From Xenophilus sp. E41 (GTDB lineage Bacteria; Pseudomonadota; Gammaproteobacteria; Burkholderiales; Burkholderiaceae_C): DNA of 64,000 nt. Positions 48,392 to 55,952 of the stretch are shown piece by piece. The first letter of the stretch is position 1. Each line of letters opens with the position of its first letter. The translations under genes were made by a program, and so were the position numbers. The notes beneath the pieces are model-generated. The model did no database searches. It was given only the letters and a program-made list of their open reading frames with translations, and had not been told where the DNA came from. The stretch covers positions 62,001 to 126,000 of the forward strand of contig NZ_QPIB01000042.1 in assembly GCF_003671765.1 (NCBI RefSeq). Direction: 5' to 3'.

Positions 48392-48847
48392 TCAGCCGAC
48401 CGGGGCCCCGCCGTGGCGCATGTCCCAGCTGACCGCGTCCTCGCCCGTCACGACGAAACCGAGCCGGTCGTAGAGGCGGCGCGCCGGGTTCGTCTTGATG
48501 ACCTTGAGCGTCAGGGCCTTGCCCTCGCCCCGGGCCCGCGCGAGCAGGCCGGCGATCAGCTGGCTGCCCAGGCCTCGGCGCTGGAACGCGGGGCGCAACA
48601 GCAGCAGGTGCAGGTGGTGGGCGGTGGCGTCCTGCGCGACGTGCAGGGCCCCGGCGTCGTGGCCGGACAGCAGCACGATGCGCCAGCCTGCCAGCGGCAG
48701 GGCGGCGGCCATGTTGCGCCGCTGCCATTCCTCGTCCCAGCCCCAGGCCCATTCGACGTGCGCGCGCAGGGTGTCAGCGTAGAGATCGAAGAGGAAGGAC
48801 CGGTCGGCATCGCGGGCCGGGCGCAGCGTGAAAGCAAGCTCCGTCAT
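48392..48847 (-). CDS. GNAT-family N-acetyltransferase
   Basis: A 151-residue acetyltransferase with the acetyl-CoA loop FQRRGLGSQLIAGLL (about residues 87-101) and the NPARRLYDRLGFV C-terminal motif. Substrate unknown. The N-terminal RPARDADRSFLFDLYADTL is the usual first strand and helix. Confidence 0.87.
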   Translation of the reverse strand: MTELAFTLRPARDADRSFLFDLYADTLRAHVEWAWGWDEEWQRRNMAAALPLAGWRIVLLSGHDAGALHVAQDATAHHLHLLLLRPAFQRRGLGSQLIAGLLARARGEGKALTLKVIKTNPARRLYDRLGFVVTGEDAVSWDMRHGGAPVG

Positions 48848-48935
48848 GCCGATCCGCTGCCCGGTCCGTCACTCGGAGCCCGCTCAGTGGCTCGAAGGGA
48901 TCGCGCAGCCGCCTTTGGAGACACTGAACAGGCCC

Positions 48936-49940
48936 TCATCGTGCGGGCGGTACTACTCGCGTGACCGTGAAGCCGCGCTGCGTCAGCAAGGTGACCAGCC
49001 CGGCCGGCCCGACCATGTGCAACGCGCCCACGGCGGCGAAGACGCGCTGGCCGCGCTCGTGAAGGACCGCGATGCCGTCGGCCAGGTGCGGGTTGCGGTC
49101 GTCGAGCAGCCTTTTCATCATCGCGCGCTCGGCCGGGGTCTGCATGCATTCGCACCAGCGTTCGTAATCCGCCAGGCGCGGCAGGTCGCCGCGCGACCAC
49201 ATGTCGGCCAGCTCGAGCATGCGCTGGCGCAGCTTGCCGTTCTCGAGTTCGGCGAGCGCGTCGTCGACCTGCTCGGCTTCTTCGCGGGCGCTGTCGGCGG
49301 TGAAGAGCGCAAGCTGCGCCTGGACGCTTTCGAGCGCCACCAGCGGCAGCTTCGCGCGGCGCGCGTAGCCGGCCAGCACGGTGTCGATGGCGAAGTCGGT
49401 GTAGAGGCCGTCGGCGCGCGCCACGTAGCCCGCCAGGGCGGTGGTCTGCAGGATGGGCTGGAGCGTCAGGTGCGGGTCGCCGGGCTCGCGCGCGCAAGCG
49501 GCGGCCCACTGGCGGTTGAGGCGTTCGACGCGTGCCGGCGTCATCACCTCGGCGCGCCGCACCGGGTCGCCGGGCGCGAAGAGGGGCTGCATGGCGTCGG
49601 TATCCAGCGGGTCGAGCTCGAGCGCGACGGCGTCGCTCTGCCTAAGCGCCTGCGCGATGCGCGGCCCCGGCACCACCCAGGCGGCGCGGCCCAGGTGCAG
49701 CGTGCCGTAGAGCCAGGACGTGCGTCCATCCTTCACGATGCGCCACAGGTAGCCGCGGTCGACCGGCCGGCGGCGCGCCTGCTCGAGCAGCTGCGGCGTG
49801 AGGCGCGCTTCGGCCGTGGGCGGGCAGGCCGGCGCGGCGGGCTGCGCTGCGGCCGCGGTGCCGGCGAGGGCTAGCCCGCAAAAGGCTGCGCACACGGCGC
49901 GTGCAGCGAAGGTCCTCAGGATCGACAAGGGGAGCGGCAT
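48936..49940 (-). CDS. TraB/GumN family protein
   Basis: A 334-residue exported protein with a signal peptide (AVCAAFCGLALAGTAAAA), the first TraB/GumN motif TSWLYGTLHLGR and the final VGALHMVGPAGLVTLL motif, probably a metal-dependent peptidase-like fold. Bacterial members have no firm role. It stands alone, divergent from the VOC gene. Confidence 0.85.
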   Translation of the reverse strand: MPLPLSILRTFAARAVCAAFCGLALAGTAAAAQPAAPACPPTAEARLTPQLLEQARRRPVDRGYLWRIVKDGRTSWLYGTLHLGRAAWVVPGPRIAQALRQSDAVALELDPLDTDAMQPLFAPGDPVRRAEVMTPARVERLNRQWAAACAREPGDPHLTLQPILQTTALAGYVARADGLYTDFAIDTVLAGYARRAKLPLVALESVQAQLALFTADSAREEAEQVDDALAELENGKLRQRMLELADMWSRGDLPRLADYERWCECMQTPAERAMMKRLLDDRNPHLADGIAVLHERGQRVFAAVGALHMVGPAGLVTLLTQRGFTVTRVVPPAR

Positions 49941-50011
49941 GGGTCGGGGTGGCGCGCGAGAGGCGGGGTGCCGCGATTCTCCTGCGGCGAGGCGCTGCCT
50001 ATGATCGCGCC

Positions 50012-50425
50012 ATGCACAGCATCTTCCACCTGGCCTTCAATGTGCGCGACCTCGACGCGGCGCGCCGCTTCTACGGCGACGTGCTCGGCTGCGCCGAGGG
50101 GCGCAGCACCGACACATGGGTCGACTTCGACTTCTTCGGCCACCAGATCTCGCTGCACCTGGGCGAGCCTTTCGCCACCGCGCGCACCGGCCACGTGGGC
50201 GACGTGCTGGTGCCGATGCCGCACTTCGGCCTGATCCTGCAGTTGGACGACTGGCAGGCGCTGGCGCAGCGGCTGGAGGCCGCCGGCACCGACTTCGTGC
50301 TGAAGCCGCAGGTGCGCTTCGAGGGACAGCCGGGGGAGCAATGGACGATGTTCTTCTGCGACCCCTTCGGCAATCCGATTGAGGTCAAGGGTTTTCGCTC
50401 GCTGGCGACGGTCTACGACAAATGA
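50012..50425 (+). CDS. VOC-superfamily (glyoxalase-like) protein
   Basis: A 137-residue protein with two beta-alpha-beta-beta-beta modules. It opens IFHLAFNVRDLDAARRFYGDVLGC and has the metal-ligand residues H (FHLAFNV), H (HISLHLG region) and E (IEVKGF). A dioxygenase or lyase on a small molecule is likely; substrate unknown. Its stop overlaps the next start (ATGA). Confidence 0.85.
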   Translation: MHSIFHLAFNVRDLDAARRFYGDVLGCAEGRSTDTWVDFDFFGHQISLHLGEPFATARTGHVGDVLVPMPHFGLILQLDDWQALAQRLEAAGTDFVLKPQVRFEGQPGEQWTMFFCDPFGNPIEVKGFRSLATVYDK

Positions 50426-51597
50426 AGACCCGCGTCGGCTTGCGCTCTCGCCTCGGGTCGGCGATCGCTGTGCTGTGCCTTGCAGCGGGCACTGCCCACG
50501 CGGTACAGGACTGCGAGCTCAACGGCCAGAGCGTGAACCCCGCCAACGGCAACACCACGGCCGGCAAGACCGGTCTGATGCGCTGCAAGGACCGCGACAG
50601 CGCCGTGATTCAGCGCGAGCAGGAGCTCAGGAACGGCGTCTTCATGGGGCTGGTGCGCTTCTACGAGCAGGGCAAGCTCGCCAAGGAGCACAGCGTCAAC
50701 GCCAAGGGGAACATGGACGGCCGCGCGCGGGAGTTCGCGCCGTCGGGGCAGGTCGTGCGCGAGGCGAGCTACGACGACGGGCACGCCGTCGGGCTCGTGC
50801 GCAGCTTCTACCCGTCCGGGCCGTTGCGGCGCGCGTCCTTCCACGAGGAGCCCGGCGGTGAGCGCGCATCGGCCGAGTTCACCGAGCGCGGCCAGCTGTC
50901 CGCATTGCGCTGCGCCGACAAGCCGCTGCTGGCACCTGCCTTCGACGACGCGCGGCCCTGCGGCCATGCGGGCCCCACGCCGTCGACGGTCGAACTCTTC
51001 GACGGCAAGGGCATGCTGCGCTCGCGCCTGGGCTTCACGGCCGGCAAGCGCGTGCGGGCCGAGGAGTTCTACGACAACGGGCAACCGTCGGCGCAGATGG
51101 AGCAGTCGGGCAACCAGCGCATCGAGCGCCGCTTCTCGAGCGAGGGCGTGAAGCGCCGCGAGGTGGTGTCGCTGCTGGTGGAGCGCGGCGCCGTGCGCCA
51201 GCGCGAGGCGGAGTTCTCCGAGCGCGGCACGCTGGTGCGCGAGCAGCGCTGGACGCCCGAAGGCGAAGCGGTGGGCGACGACAGCTACTACCTGAACGGC
51301 CAGCCGCGCAGCAAGGCCGTCTACAGCGGCAGCGGCGACACGCGCGTGCGCGAGGTGACGGAGTACTTCGACAACGGCCAGCGCGCCGCGCAGGGCCGCT
51401 ACACCGCCGCGGGCCGCGGCCGGCAGTTGCCCACCGGCACGCACCAGCGCTTCAACGAACAGGGCCGGCTCGTGGCGGAATCGACTTTCGATGCCAGGGG
51501 GCGCGTGACGCGCGAGCGCACCTGGGGCGACGACGGGCAGTTGCAGCGCGACGACGAGGTGTTCGAGGACGGGTCGCGCAAGGCGTACGCGAGGTAG
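50422..51597 (+). CDS. YwqK/MORN-variant repeat exported protein
   Basis: This 391-residue protein has a signal peptide (AIAVLCLAAGTAHA) and about ten repeats of the YwqK type (e.g. GLVRFYEQGKLAKE, GLVRSFYPSGPLRRA, AEEFYDNGQPSAQ, VTEYFDNGQRAAQGRY), which form a beta-meander. In some genomes similar repeats belong to toxin-antidote modules, but no toxin is adjacent. It is translated with the VOC gene. Function unknown. Confidence 0.78.
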   Translation: MKTRVGLRSRLGSAIAVLCLAAGTAHAVQDCELNGQSVNPANGNTTAGKTGLMRCKDRDSAVIQREQELRNGVFMGLVRFYEQGKLAKEHSVNAKGNMDGRAREFAPSGQVVREASYDDGHAVGLVRSFYPSGPLRRASFHEEPGGERASAEFTERGQLSALRCADKPLLAPAFDDARPCGHAGPTPSTVELFDGKGMLRSRLGFTAGKRVRAEEFYDNGQPSAQMEQSGNQRIERRFSSEGVKRREVVSLLVERGAVRQREAEFSERGTLVREQRWTPEGEAVGDDSYYLNGQPRSKAVYSGSGDTRVREVTEYFDNGQRAAQGRYTAAGRGRQLPTGTHQRFNEQGRLVAESTFDARGRVTRERTWGDDGQLQRDDEVFEDGSRKAYAR

Positions 51598-51604
51598 GCC
51601 CTCG

Positions 51605-52741
51605 TCAAACGATCGCCATGTGCTCGGTGCCGGCCGCCAGGTCGGTCGAGCGCGCACGCTGGCTGCCCAGCTTGATCTGCAGACGCAGGTCGTTCGCCGA
51701 GTCGGCGTTGCGCAGCGCGTCCTCGAAGGAGATGGTGTGCTGCTCGAACAGGTCGAACAGCGCCTGGTCGAAGGTCTGCATGCCGAGGTTGCGGCTCTTC
51801 TTCATGATCTCCTTGATCTCGCCCACCTCGCCCTTGAAGATGAGGTCGGAGATCAGCGGCGTGTTCAGCAGGATCTCGACCGCGGCGGCACGGCCACGGC
51901 CGTCCTCGGTCGGCACCAGGCGCTGCGAGATCAGGCTGCGCAGGTTGAGCGACAGGTCCATCAGCAACTGGGCGCGGCGCTCTTCGGGGAAGAAGTTGAT
52001 GATGCGGTCCAGCGCCTGGTTGGCGCTGTTGGCGTGCAAGGTGGCCATGCACAGGTGGCCGGTCTCGGCGAAGGCGACGGCGTGCTCCATCGTCTCGCGG
52101 TCGCGGATCTCGCCCATCAGGATCACGTCGGGCGCTTGGCGCAGCGTGTTCTTCAGCGCCGCTTCCCACGAATCGGTGTCGATGCCTACTTCGCGTTGCG
52201 TCACCACGCAGTTCTTGTGCGGGTGCACGAATTCCACCGGGTCTTCCACGGTGACGATGTGGCCCTGCGAGTTCTCGTTGCGCCAATCGATCATGGCGGC
52301 CAGCGTGGTCGACTTGCCCGAGCCCGTGGCGCCCACCAGGATCACCAGTCCACGCTTGGTCATGGCCACGTCTTTCAGCACCTGCGGCATGTTCAGGCCG
52401 TCGATGGTCGGCAGCTTGGCCGGAATGGTCCGCAGCACCATGCCCACCTTGCCCTGCTGCACGAAGGCGTTGACCCGGAAGCGACCCACGCCCGAGGGCG
52501 AGATGGCGAAGTTGCATTCCTTGGTGCGCTCGAACTCGGCCGTCTGCCGGTCATTCATCACCGAGCGCGTGAGCGCCAGCGTATGCTGGCCCGACAACGC
52601 CTGCTGCGACACCTTGGTCACCTTGCCGTCGATCTTGATGGCAGGCGGGAAGTCGGCCGTGATGAACAGGTCGGACCCGTTGCGGCTGACCATGAGCTTG
52701 AGCAGGTCGGTGATGAACTGGCTGGCTTGATCGCGTTCCAT
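51605..52741 (-). CDS. pilU: Type IV pilus retraction ATPase-like protein PilU
   Basis: A 378-residue PilT-family ATPase with Walker A GATGSGKST (137-145), the Asp and His boxes (ITVEDPVEFVH-type; GHLCMATLHANSANQ) and the PilU C-terminus. PilU assists PilT in pilus retraction. The start MERDQASQF (52741) is preferred to a frame start 9 codons upstream. A family B repeat separates it from pilT. Confidence 0.95.
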   Translation of the reverse strand: MERDQASQFITDLLKLMVSRNGSDLFITADFPPAIKIDGKVTKVSQQALSGQHTLALTRSVMNDRQTAEFERTKECNFAISPSGVGRFRVNAFVQQGKVGMVLRTIPAKLPTIDGLNMPQVLKDVAMTKRGLVILVGATGSGKSTTLAAMIDWRNENSQGHIVTVEDPVEFVHPHKNCVVTQREVGIDTDSWEAALKNTLRQAPDVILMGEIRDRETMEHAVAFAETGHLCMATLHANSANQALDRIINFFPEERRAQLLMDLSLNLRSLISQRLVPTEDGRGRAAAVEILLNTPLISDLIFKGEVGEIKEIMKKSRNLGMQTFDQALFDLFEQHTISFEDALRNADSANDLRLQIKLGSQRARSTDLAAGTEHMAIV

Positions 52742-52779
52742 GGAAGCTCCGATATTCAAATAAGACAAGGCGGCCGAGC

Positions 52780-52866
52780 GCCGGGCCGCCCCAAGCCGGC
52801 CGCGCCTCCCCCTCGGGGGGTGGAGTTACACGAAGCGCAGCGGAGTGAAAAGCCGGGGGGCTTCAT
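52780..52866 (+). repeat. Interspersed GC-rich repeat, family B, between pilT and pilU
   Basis: Blocks GCCGGGCCGCCCC, CTCCCCCTCGGGGGG, GAAGCGCAGCGGAGTG and GGGGGGCTTCAT follow in the same order as in the recG copy (there on the minus strand). The copy starts about 40 nt after the pilU start codon region and ends at the pilT stop. It may act as a hairpin in the pilT-pilU mRNA. Confidence 0.78.
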
Positions 52867-52868
52867 GA

Positions 52869-53912
52869 CTAGCCGGGGAAGTTTTCGGGGATCTTGGCTT
52901 TGCCGCGGGCTTCGGCGGCGGAAATCACGCCACGGCGAACCAGGTCCGTCAAGTTCTGGTCCAACGTCTGCATGCCGGCGCCCTGCCCCGTCTGGATGGA
53001 CGAGTACATCTGCGCCACCTTGGCCTCGCGAATCAGGTTCCGGATCGCGGGGGTGCCCAACATGATCTCGTGCGCCGCCACGCGGCCCGAGCCGTCCTTG
53101 GTCTTGCACAGCGTCTGCGAGATCACGGCCTGCAGCGACTCGGACAGCATGGCGCGGATCATTTCTTTCTCTTCACCCGGGAACACGTCGATGATCCGGT
53201 CGATGGTCTTGGCGGCTGAAGAAGTGTGCAGCGTGCCGAAGACCAGGTGGCCCGTCTCGGCGGCGGTCATCGCCAGGCGGATGGTTTCGAGGTCGCGCAT
53301 TTCGCCCACCAGGATCGCGTCCGGATCCTCGCGCAGCGCCGAACGCAGCGCGTTGGCGAAGGACAACGTCATCGGTCCCACCTCGCGCTGGTTGATCAGG
53401 CACTTCTTCGACTCGTGCACGAACTCGATCGGGTCTTCCACCGTGAGGATGTGGCCGTATTCCGTCTCGTTGAGGTAGTTGATCATCGCGGCCAGCGTGG
53501 TCGACTTGCCCGAGCCCGTGGGGCCCGTGACCAGCACCAGCCCGCGCGGCTTGAGCGCCAGTTCGCCGAAAATCTTGGGCGCGTTGAGCTGCTCCAGCGT
53601 GAGGATCTTGGACGGGATGGTCCGGAACACGGCCGCCGCGCCGCGGTTCTGGTTGAAGGCGTTGACGCGGAAGCGCGCGAGGCCCTCGATCTCGAAGGAG
53701 AAGTCGACCTCCAGGAACTCTTCGTAGTGCTTGCGCTGGCCGTCGCTCATGATGTCGTACACCATGGCGTGCACCGCCTTGTGGTCGAGTGCGTCGACGT
53801 TGATGCGCCGCACGTCGCCGTGCACCCGGATCATGGGCGGCAGGCCTGCAGACAGGTGCAAGTCCGACGCCTTGTTCTTGACGCTGAAGGCCAGCAGTTG
53901 GGTGATGTCCAC
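52869..53912 (-). CDS. pilT: Type IV pilus retraction ATPase PilT
   Basis: A 347-residue hexameric ATPase that disassembles the pilus during twitching. Walker A GPTGSGKST (130-138), Asp box VEDPIEFVHE, His box TGHLVFGTLHTSSA and the PilT signature AIRNLIRE are all intact. It is divergent from yggS, the usual neighbour in proteobacteria. Confidence 0.97.
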   Translation of the reverse strand: MDITQLLAFSVKNKASDLHLSAGLPPMIRVHGDVRRINVDALDHKAVHAMVYDIMSDGQRKHYEEFLEVDFSFEIEGLARFRVNAFNQNRGAAAVFRTIPSKILTLEQLNAPKIFGELALKPRGLVLVTGPTGSGKSTTLAAMINYLNETEYGHILTVEDPIEFVHESKKCLINQREVGPMTLSFANALRSALREDPDAILVGEMRDLETIRLAMTAAETGHLVFGTLHTSSAAKTIDRIIDVFPGEEKEMIRAMLSESLQAVISQTLCKTKDGSGRVAAHEIMLGTPAIRNLIREAKVAQMYSSIQTGQGAGMQTLDQNLTDLVRRGVISAAEARGKAKIPENFPG

Positions 53913-53991
53913 GCGCGGTTCCTCGGTTGGCTAGACGTCCGAATCGGCTGAAATCCAGCTTCGTGACGTTTTGATACGCTTTTGAAAGATT

Positions 53992-54702
53992 ATGACGACG
54001 ATCCGCGACAACCTCCAACAAGTACGTGCTCGCGTCGTGAAAGCGTGCACAGCCGCGGGCCGGGATGCAGCCGGCGTGCAACTGTTGGCCGTTTCCAAGA
54101 CCTTCGGCCCCGAGGCCGTCCGCGAAGCCCGCGCCGCCGGCCAGCGCGCCTTCGGCGAGAACTACGTGCAGGAAGGGCTCAGCAAGATCGAGGCCCTGGC
54201 CGACCTGCGCGCCGAACTGGAATGGCATTGCATCGGCCCCCTGCAGAGCAACAAGACGCGCTCGGTGGCCGAGCACTTCGACTGGGTGCACAGCGTGGAC
54301 CGGCTCAAGATCGCGCAGCGCCTGTCGGAGCAGCGCCCGGCCGGGCTGCCGCCGCTGCAGGTGTGCCTGCAGGTGAATGTCGACGGCGGCGCCAACAAGT
54401 CTGGTGTGCCGCCCGAGGAGGCCCTGGCGCTGGCCCGCGTGGTGGCCGAGCTGCCCCGTTTGCGGCTGCGCGGGATCATGGCGATTCCCGAGCCTGCTCC
54501 TGATTTCGTAGCGCAGCGCGCCCTGTTCATGCGCGCTGCAGCCGTTTTCGACCAGATTCGCGAGGCGGGTGTCCCGCTCGACACCCTCTCCCTGGGCATG
54601 AGCGCCGACCTGGAGGCAGCGATCGCCGCGGGCAGCACGATGGTGCGGGTAGGAACGGCGATCTTTGGCGGGCGGCCCCAGCCCATCACCCGTTCGGGCT
54701 GA
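53992..54702 (+). CDS. YggS/PLPBP pyridoxal phosphate homeostasis protein
   Basis: A 236-residue PLP-binding protein of the alanine-racemase fold; the PLP lysine lies in AVSKT (residues about 31-35), followed by FGENYVQEGL, WHCIGPLQSNKTR, LSLGMSADLEAAIAAGSTMVRVGTAIFG. It controls vitamin B6 pools and amino/keto acid balance. One family A repeat is contained in the coding frame (DFVAQRALFMRAAAVFD) and a second repeat type supplies the last codons and stop (RSG-stop). Confidence 0.94.
   Translation: MTTIRDNLQQVRARVVKACTAAGRDAAGVQLLAVSKTFGPEAVREARAAGQRAFGENYVQEGLSKIEALADLRAELEWHCIGPLQSNKTRSVAEHFDWVHSVDRLKIAQRLSEQRPAGLPPLQVCLQVNVDGGANKSGVPPEEALALARVVAELPRLRLRGIMAIPEPAPDFVAQRALFMRAAAVFDQIREAGVPLDTLSLGMSADLEAAIAAGSTMVRVGTAIFGGRPQPITRSG
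54496..54550 (+). repeat. Interspersed repeat, family A, copy 6, inside the yggS gene
   Basis: GCTCCTGATTTCGTAGC, then CGCGCCC, a short loop, GCGCGCTGCAGCCGTTTTCG. These blocks match copies 1, 2 and 5 in order and spacing, but the stretch is coding. Similarity by chance with a coding constraint cannot be ruled out for this copy. Confidence 0.55.
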
Positions 54703-54716
54703 GCCTGTCGAAGCCC
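54691..54716 (+). repeat. GTTCGGGCTGAGCCTGTCGAAG-type palindromic repeat
   Basis: The imperfect palindrome CGTTCGGGCTGAG followed by CCTGTCGAAGCCC belongs to a short repeat common at gene ends in Burkholderiales and other proteobacteria. It overlaps the yggS stop (54700-54702) and may serve as a bidirectional terminator or mRNA end between yggS and the convergent Sel1 gene. Confidence 0.7.
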
Positions 54717-54726
54717 GCCCCGATAG

Positions 54727-55194
54727 TCACGCCGCCCGCAATCCCCCCAGCTGCTCCCGCGCAATCGCGTGCCCCAACTGCGCCGCCCGCCGCAGCCAGC
54801 GCAGGCTCTCCCCATCATCCTTGGCGATGCCGACGCCCCGGGCTGACAACACCGCCAGCCACTGCATCGCGTCCGCACTTCCCCGCTCGGCCGCCTGCTG
54901 CAGCCAATACGCCCCCAGATCGTTGCGGTCGGCCAAGCAGAACATCTGGCCCAACTCCGCCTGCGCCTCGGCGTGGCCCATGCTGGCCTGCATCAGGAGC
55001 GGCTCCATGTCCGACGTGAAAGCAATGGCCGCAGCGGGCAGTACATCTTGCAGCACCAGCCGCGTCTGCAACCCGGCGTCCGGCCCTACCTGCCGCACCG
55101 CGCCTTCTTCCAGCCGGCGCATCCACGTGCGCTTGCTCCGCCGGTCCGTGATGGCCATGGCTGTTTCGATGGTGATGGTGGGGAGTTCTGTCAT
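54727..55194 (-). CDS. Sel1-like repeat protein
   Basis: A 155-residue cytoplasmic protein whose second half carries two Sel1/TPR-like repeats (GHAEAQAELGQMFCLADRNDLGAYWLQQAAERGSADAMQWLAVLSARGVGIAKDDGESLRWLRRAAQLGHAIAREQL). Such repeats mediate protein contacts. The N-terminal half is of no known family. It converges on yggS and is divergent from pilA. Confidence 0.75.
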   Translation of the reverse strand: MTELPTITIETAMAITDRRSKRTWMRRLEEGAVRQVGPDAGLQTRLVLQDVLPAAAIAFTSDMEPLLMQASMGHAEAQAELGQMFCLADRNDLGAYWLQQAAERGSADAMQWLAVLSARGVGIAKDDGESLRWLRRAAQLGHAIAREQLGGLRAA

Positions 55195-55232
55195 GCGCGC
55201 TGGACGTCGAATGACGCGATTCTGGCACGCGC

Positions 55233-55251
55233 TGTCACGCCAAACGTGACA
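55233..55251. promoter_or_regulatory. TGTCAC...GTGACA palindrome upstream of the pilA promoter
   Basis: A perfect inverted repeat, TGTCACG-CCAAA-CGTGACA, is centred about 95-100 bp upstream of the sigma-54 -12 element. NtrC-type activators bind at such distances, and PilR in Pseudomonas recognises TGTC-containing sites, so this may be the PilR enhancer. Confidence 0.5.
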
Positions 55252-55323
55252 CGCTGGCGCGGCAAAGGCGCCATCGCCGTTACAGATGAATACAAAATCA
55301 CACTTTCACCGGCGCATTGCGGC

Positions 55324-55339
55324 TGGCACGCGGACTGCA
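55324..55339 (+). promoter_or_regulatory. Sigma-54 promoter of pilA
   Basis: TGGCAC-GCGGA-CTGCA matches the sigma-54 consensus (TGGCAC-N5-TTGCA) at every conserved position but one. The predicted start near 55350 leaves a leader of about 70 nt to the pilA ATG. Sigma-54 with PilR is the known control of pilA in Pseudomonas and relatives. Confidence 0.8.
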
Positions 55340-55418
55340 AAGAGATGGCACCGAGGCGGTGACCCGTCACGGATCACCCACCCCAAGGGCTTGTCGTTTC
55401 TTCAAGGAGTTAGTTCAA

Positions 55419-55862
55419 ATGAACCGTCGTTCCATCGCACGTAATGTGCAAAAGGGTTTCACCCTGATTGAATTGATGATCGTTGTGGCGATCATCGGTA
55501 TTTTGGCTGCCGTTGCGCTGCCAGCCTATCAAGACTACACAACGCGCGCCAAGGTTAGCGAAGTCGTTGCAATGTCGGCTCCTGCGAAGCTCGCGGTTGC
55601 GGAAACCGCTTCTTCGTTCGGTGCATTGGCATCGGTGACCGCCGCCAATTCCGGGTACTCCTTCCCTGGCGCCACTAAGTATGTCAGCAATGTGGCGATC
55701 ACCAACGCAACCGGTGTTGTCACTGTCACCTCTACCGTTCCCGGCGCGACTGGCAACATCGTTCTGACGCCGACCGTTGTTGGCACCTCGGGTCAGTTGA
55801 CTTGGGTCTGCACCACAACCATCGCCAAGAAGTCGCTAGTCCCCGCCGAGTGCCGCGGCTGA
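55419..55862 (+). CDS. pilA: Type IV major pilin PilA
   Basis: A 147-residue prepilin. The leader [13 protein letters not shown] is cut before F14 ([27 protein letters not shown]), with E at mature position 5. The C-terminal D-region disulfide pair is C131-C145. The ribosome site AAGGAG (55404-55409) is strong and selects this ATG. It is the main subunit of the pilus worked by PilT and PilU a few kb away, and a glycosyltransferase-like gene follows. Composition is less GC-rich than the genes before it. Confidence 0.96.
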   Translation: MNRRSIARNVQKGFTLIELMIVVAIIGILAAVALPAYQDYTTRAKVSEVVAMSAPAKLAVAETASSFGALASVTAANSGYSFPGATKYVSNVAITNATGVVTVTSTVPGATGNIVLTPTVVGTSGQLTWVCTTTIAKKSLVPAECRG

Positions 55863-55900
55863 TGCAAATAAATTAAAGGCGAAAACGGACCCATATTTTC

Positions 55901-55924
55901 AAGGCGGCCATCTGGCCGCCTTTT
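55901..55924 (+). terminator. Rho-independent terminator of pilA
   Basis: A perfect 9-bp stem, AAGGCGGCC/GGCCGCCTT, with a 4-nt ATCT loop ends in TTTT. It lies 38 nt after the pilA stop and just before the next gene, so pilA is probably a single-gene transcript. Confidence 0.88.
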
Positions 55925-55952
55925 GCGTCCAAAGTAAGAAAGTCCTAGAAGC

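Noticed and set aside
50422-51597. Toxin-antitoxin or contact-dependent antidote role for the YwqK-repeat protein
   Set aside because: It has a signal peptide and no adjacent toxin gene, so the label used for some family members is not supported here.
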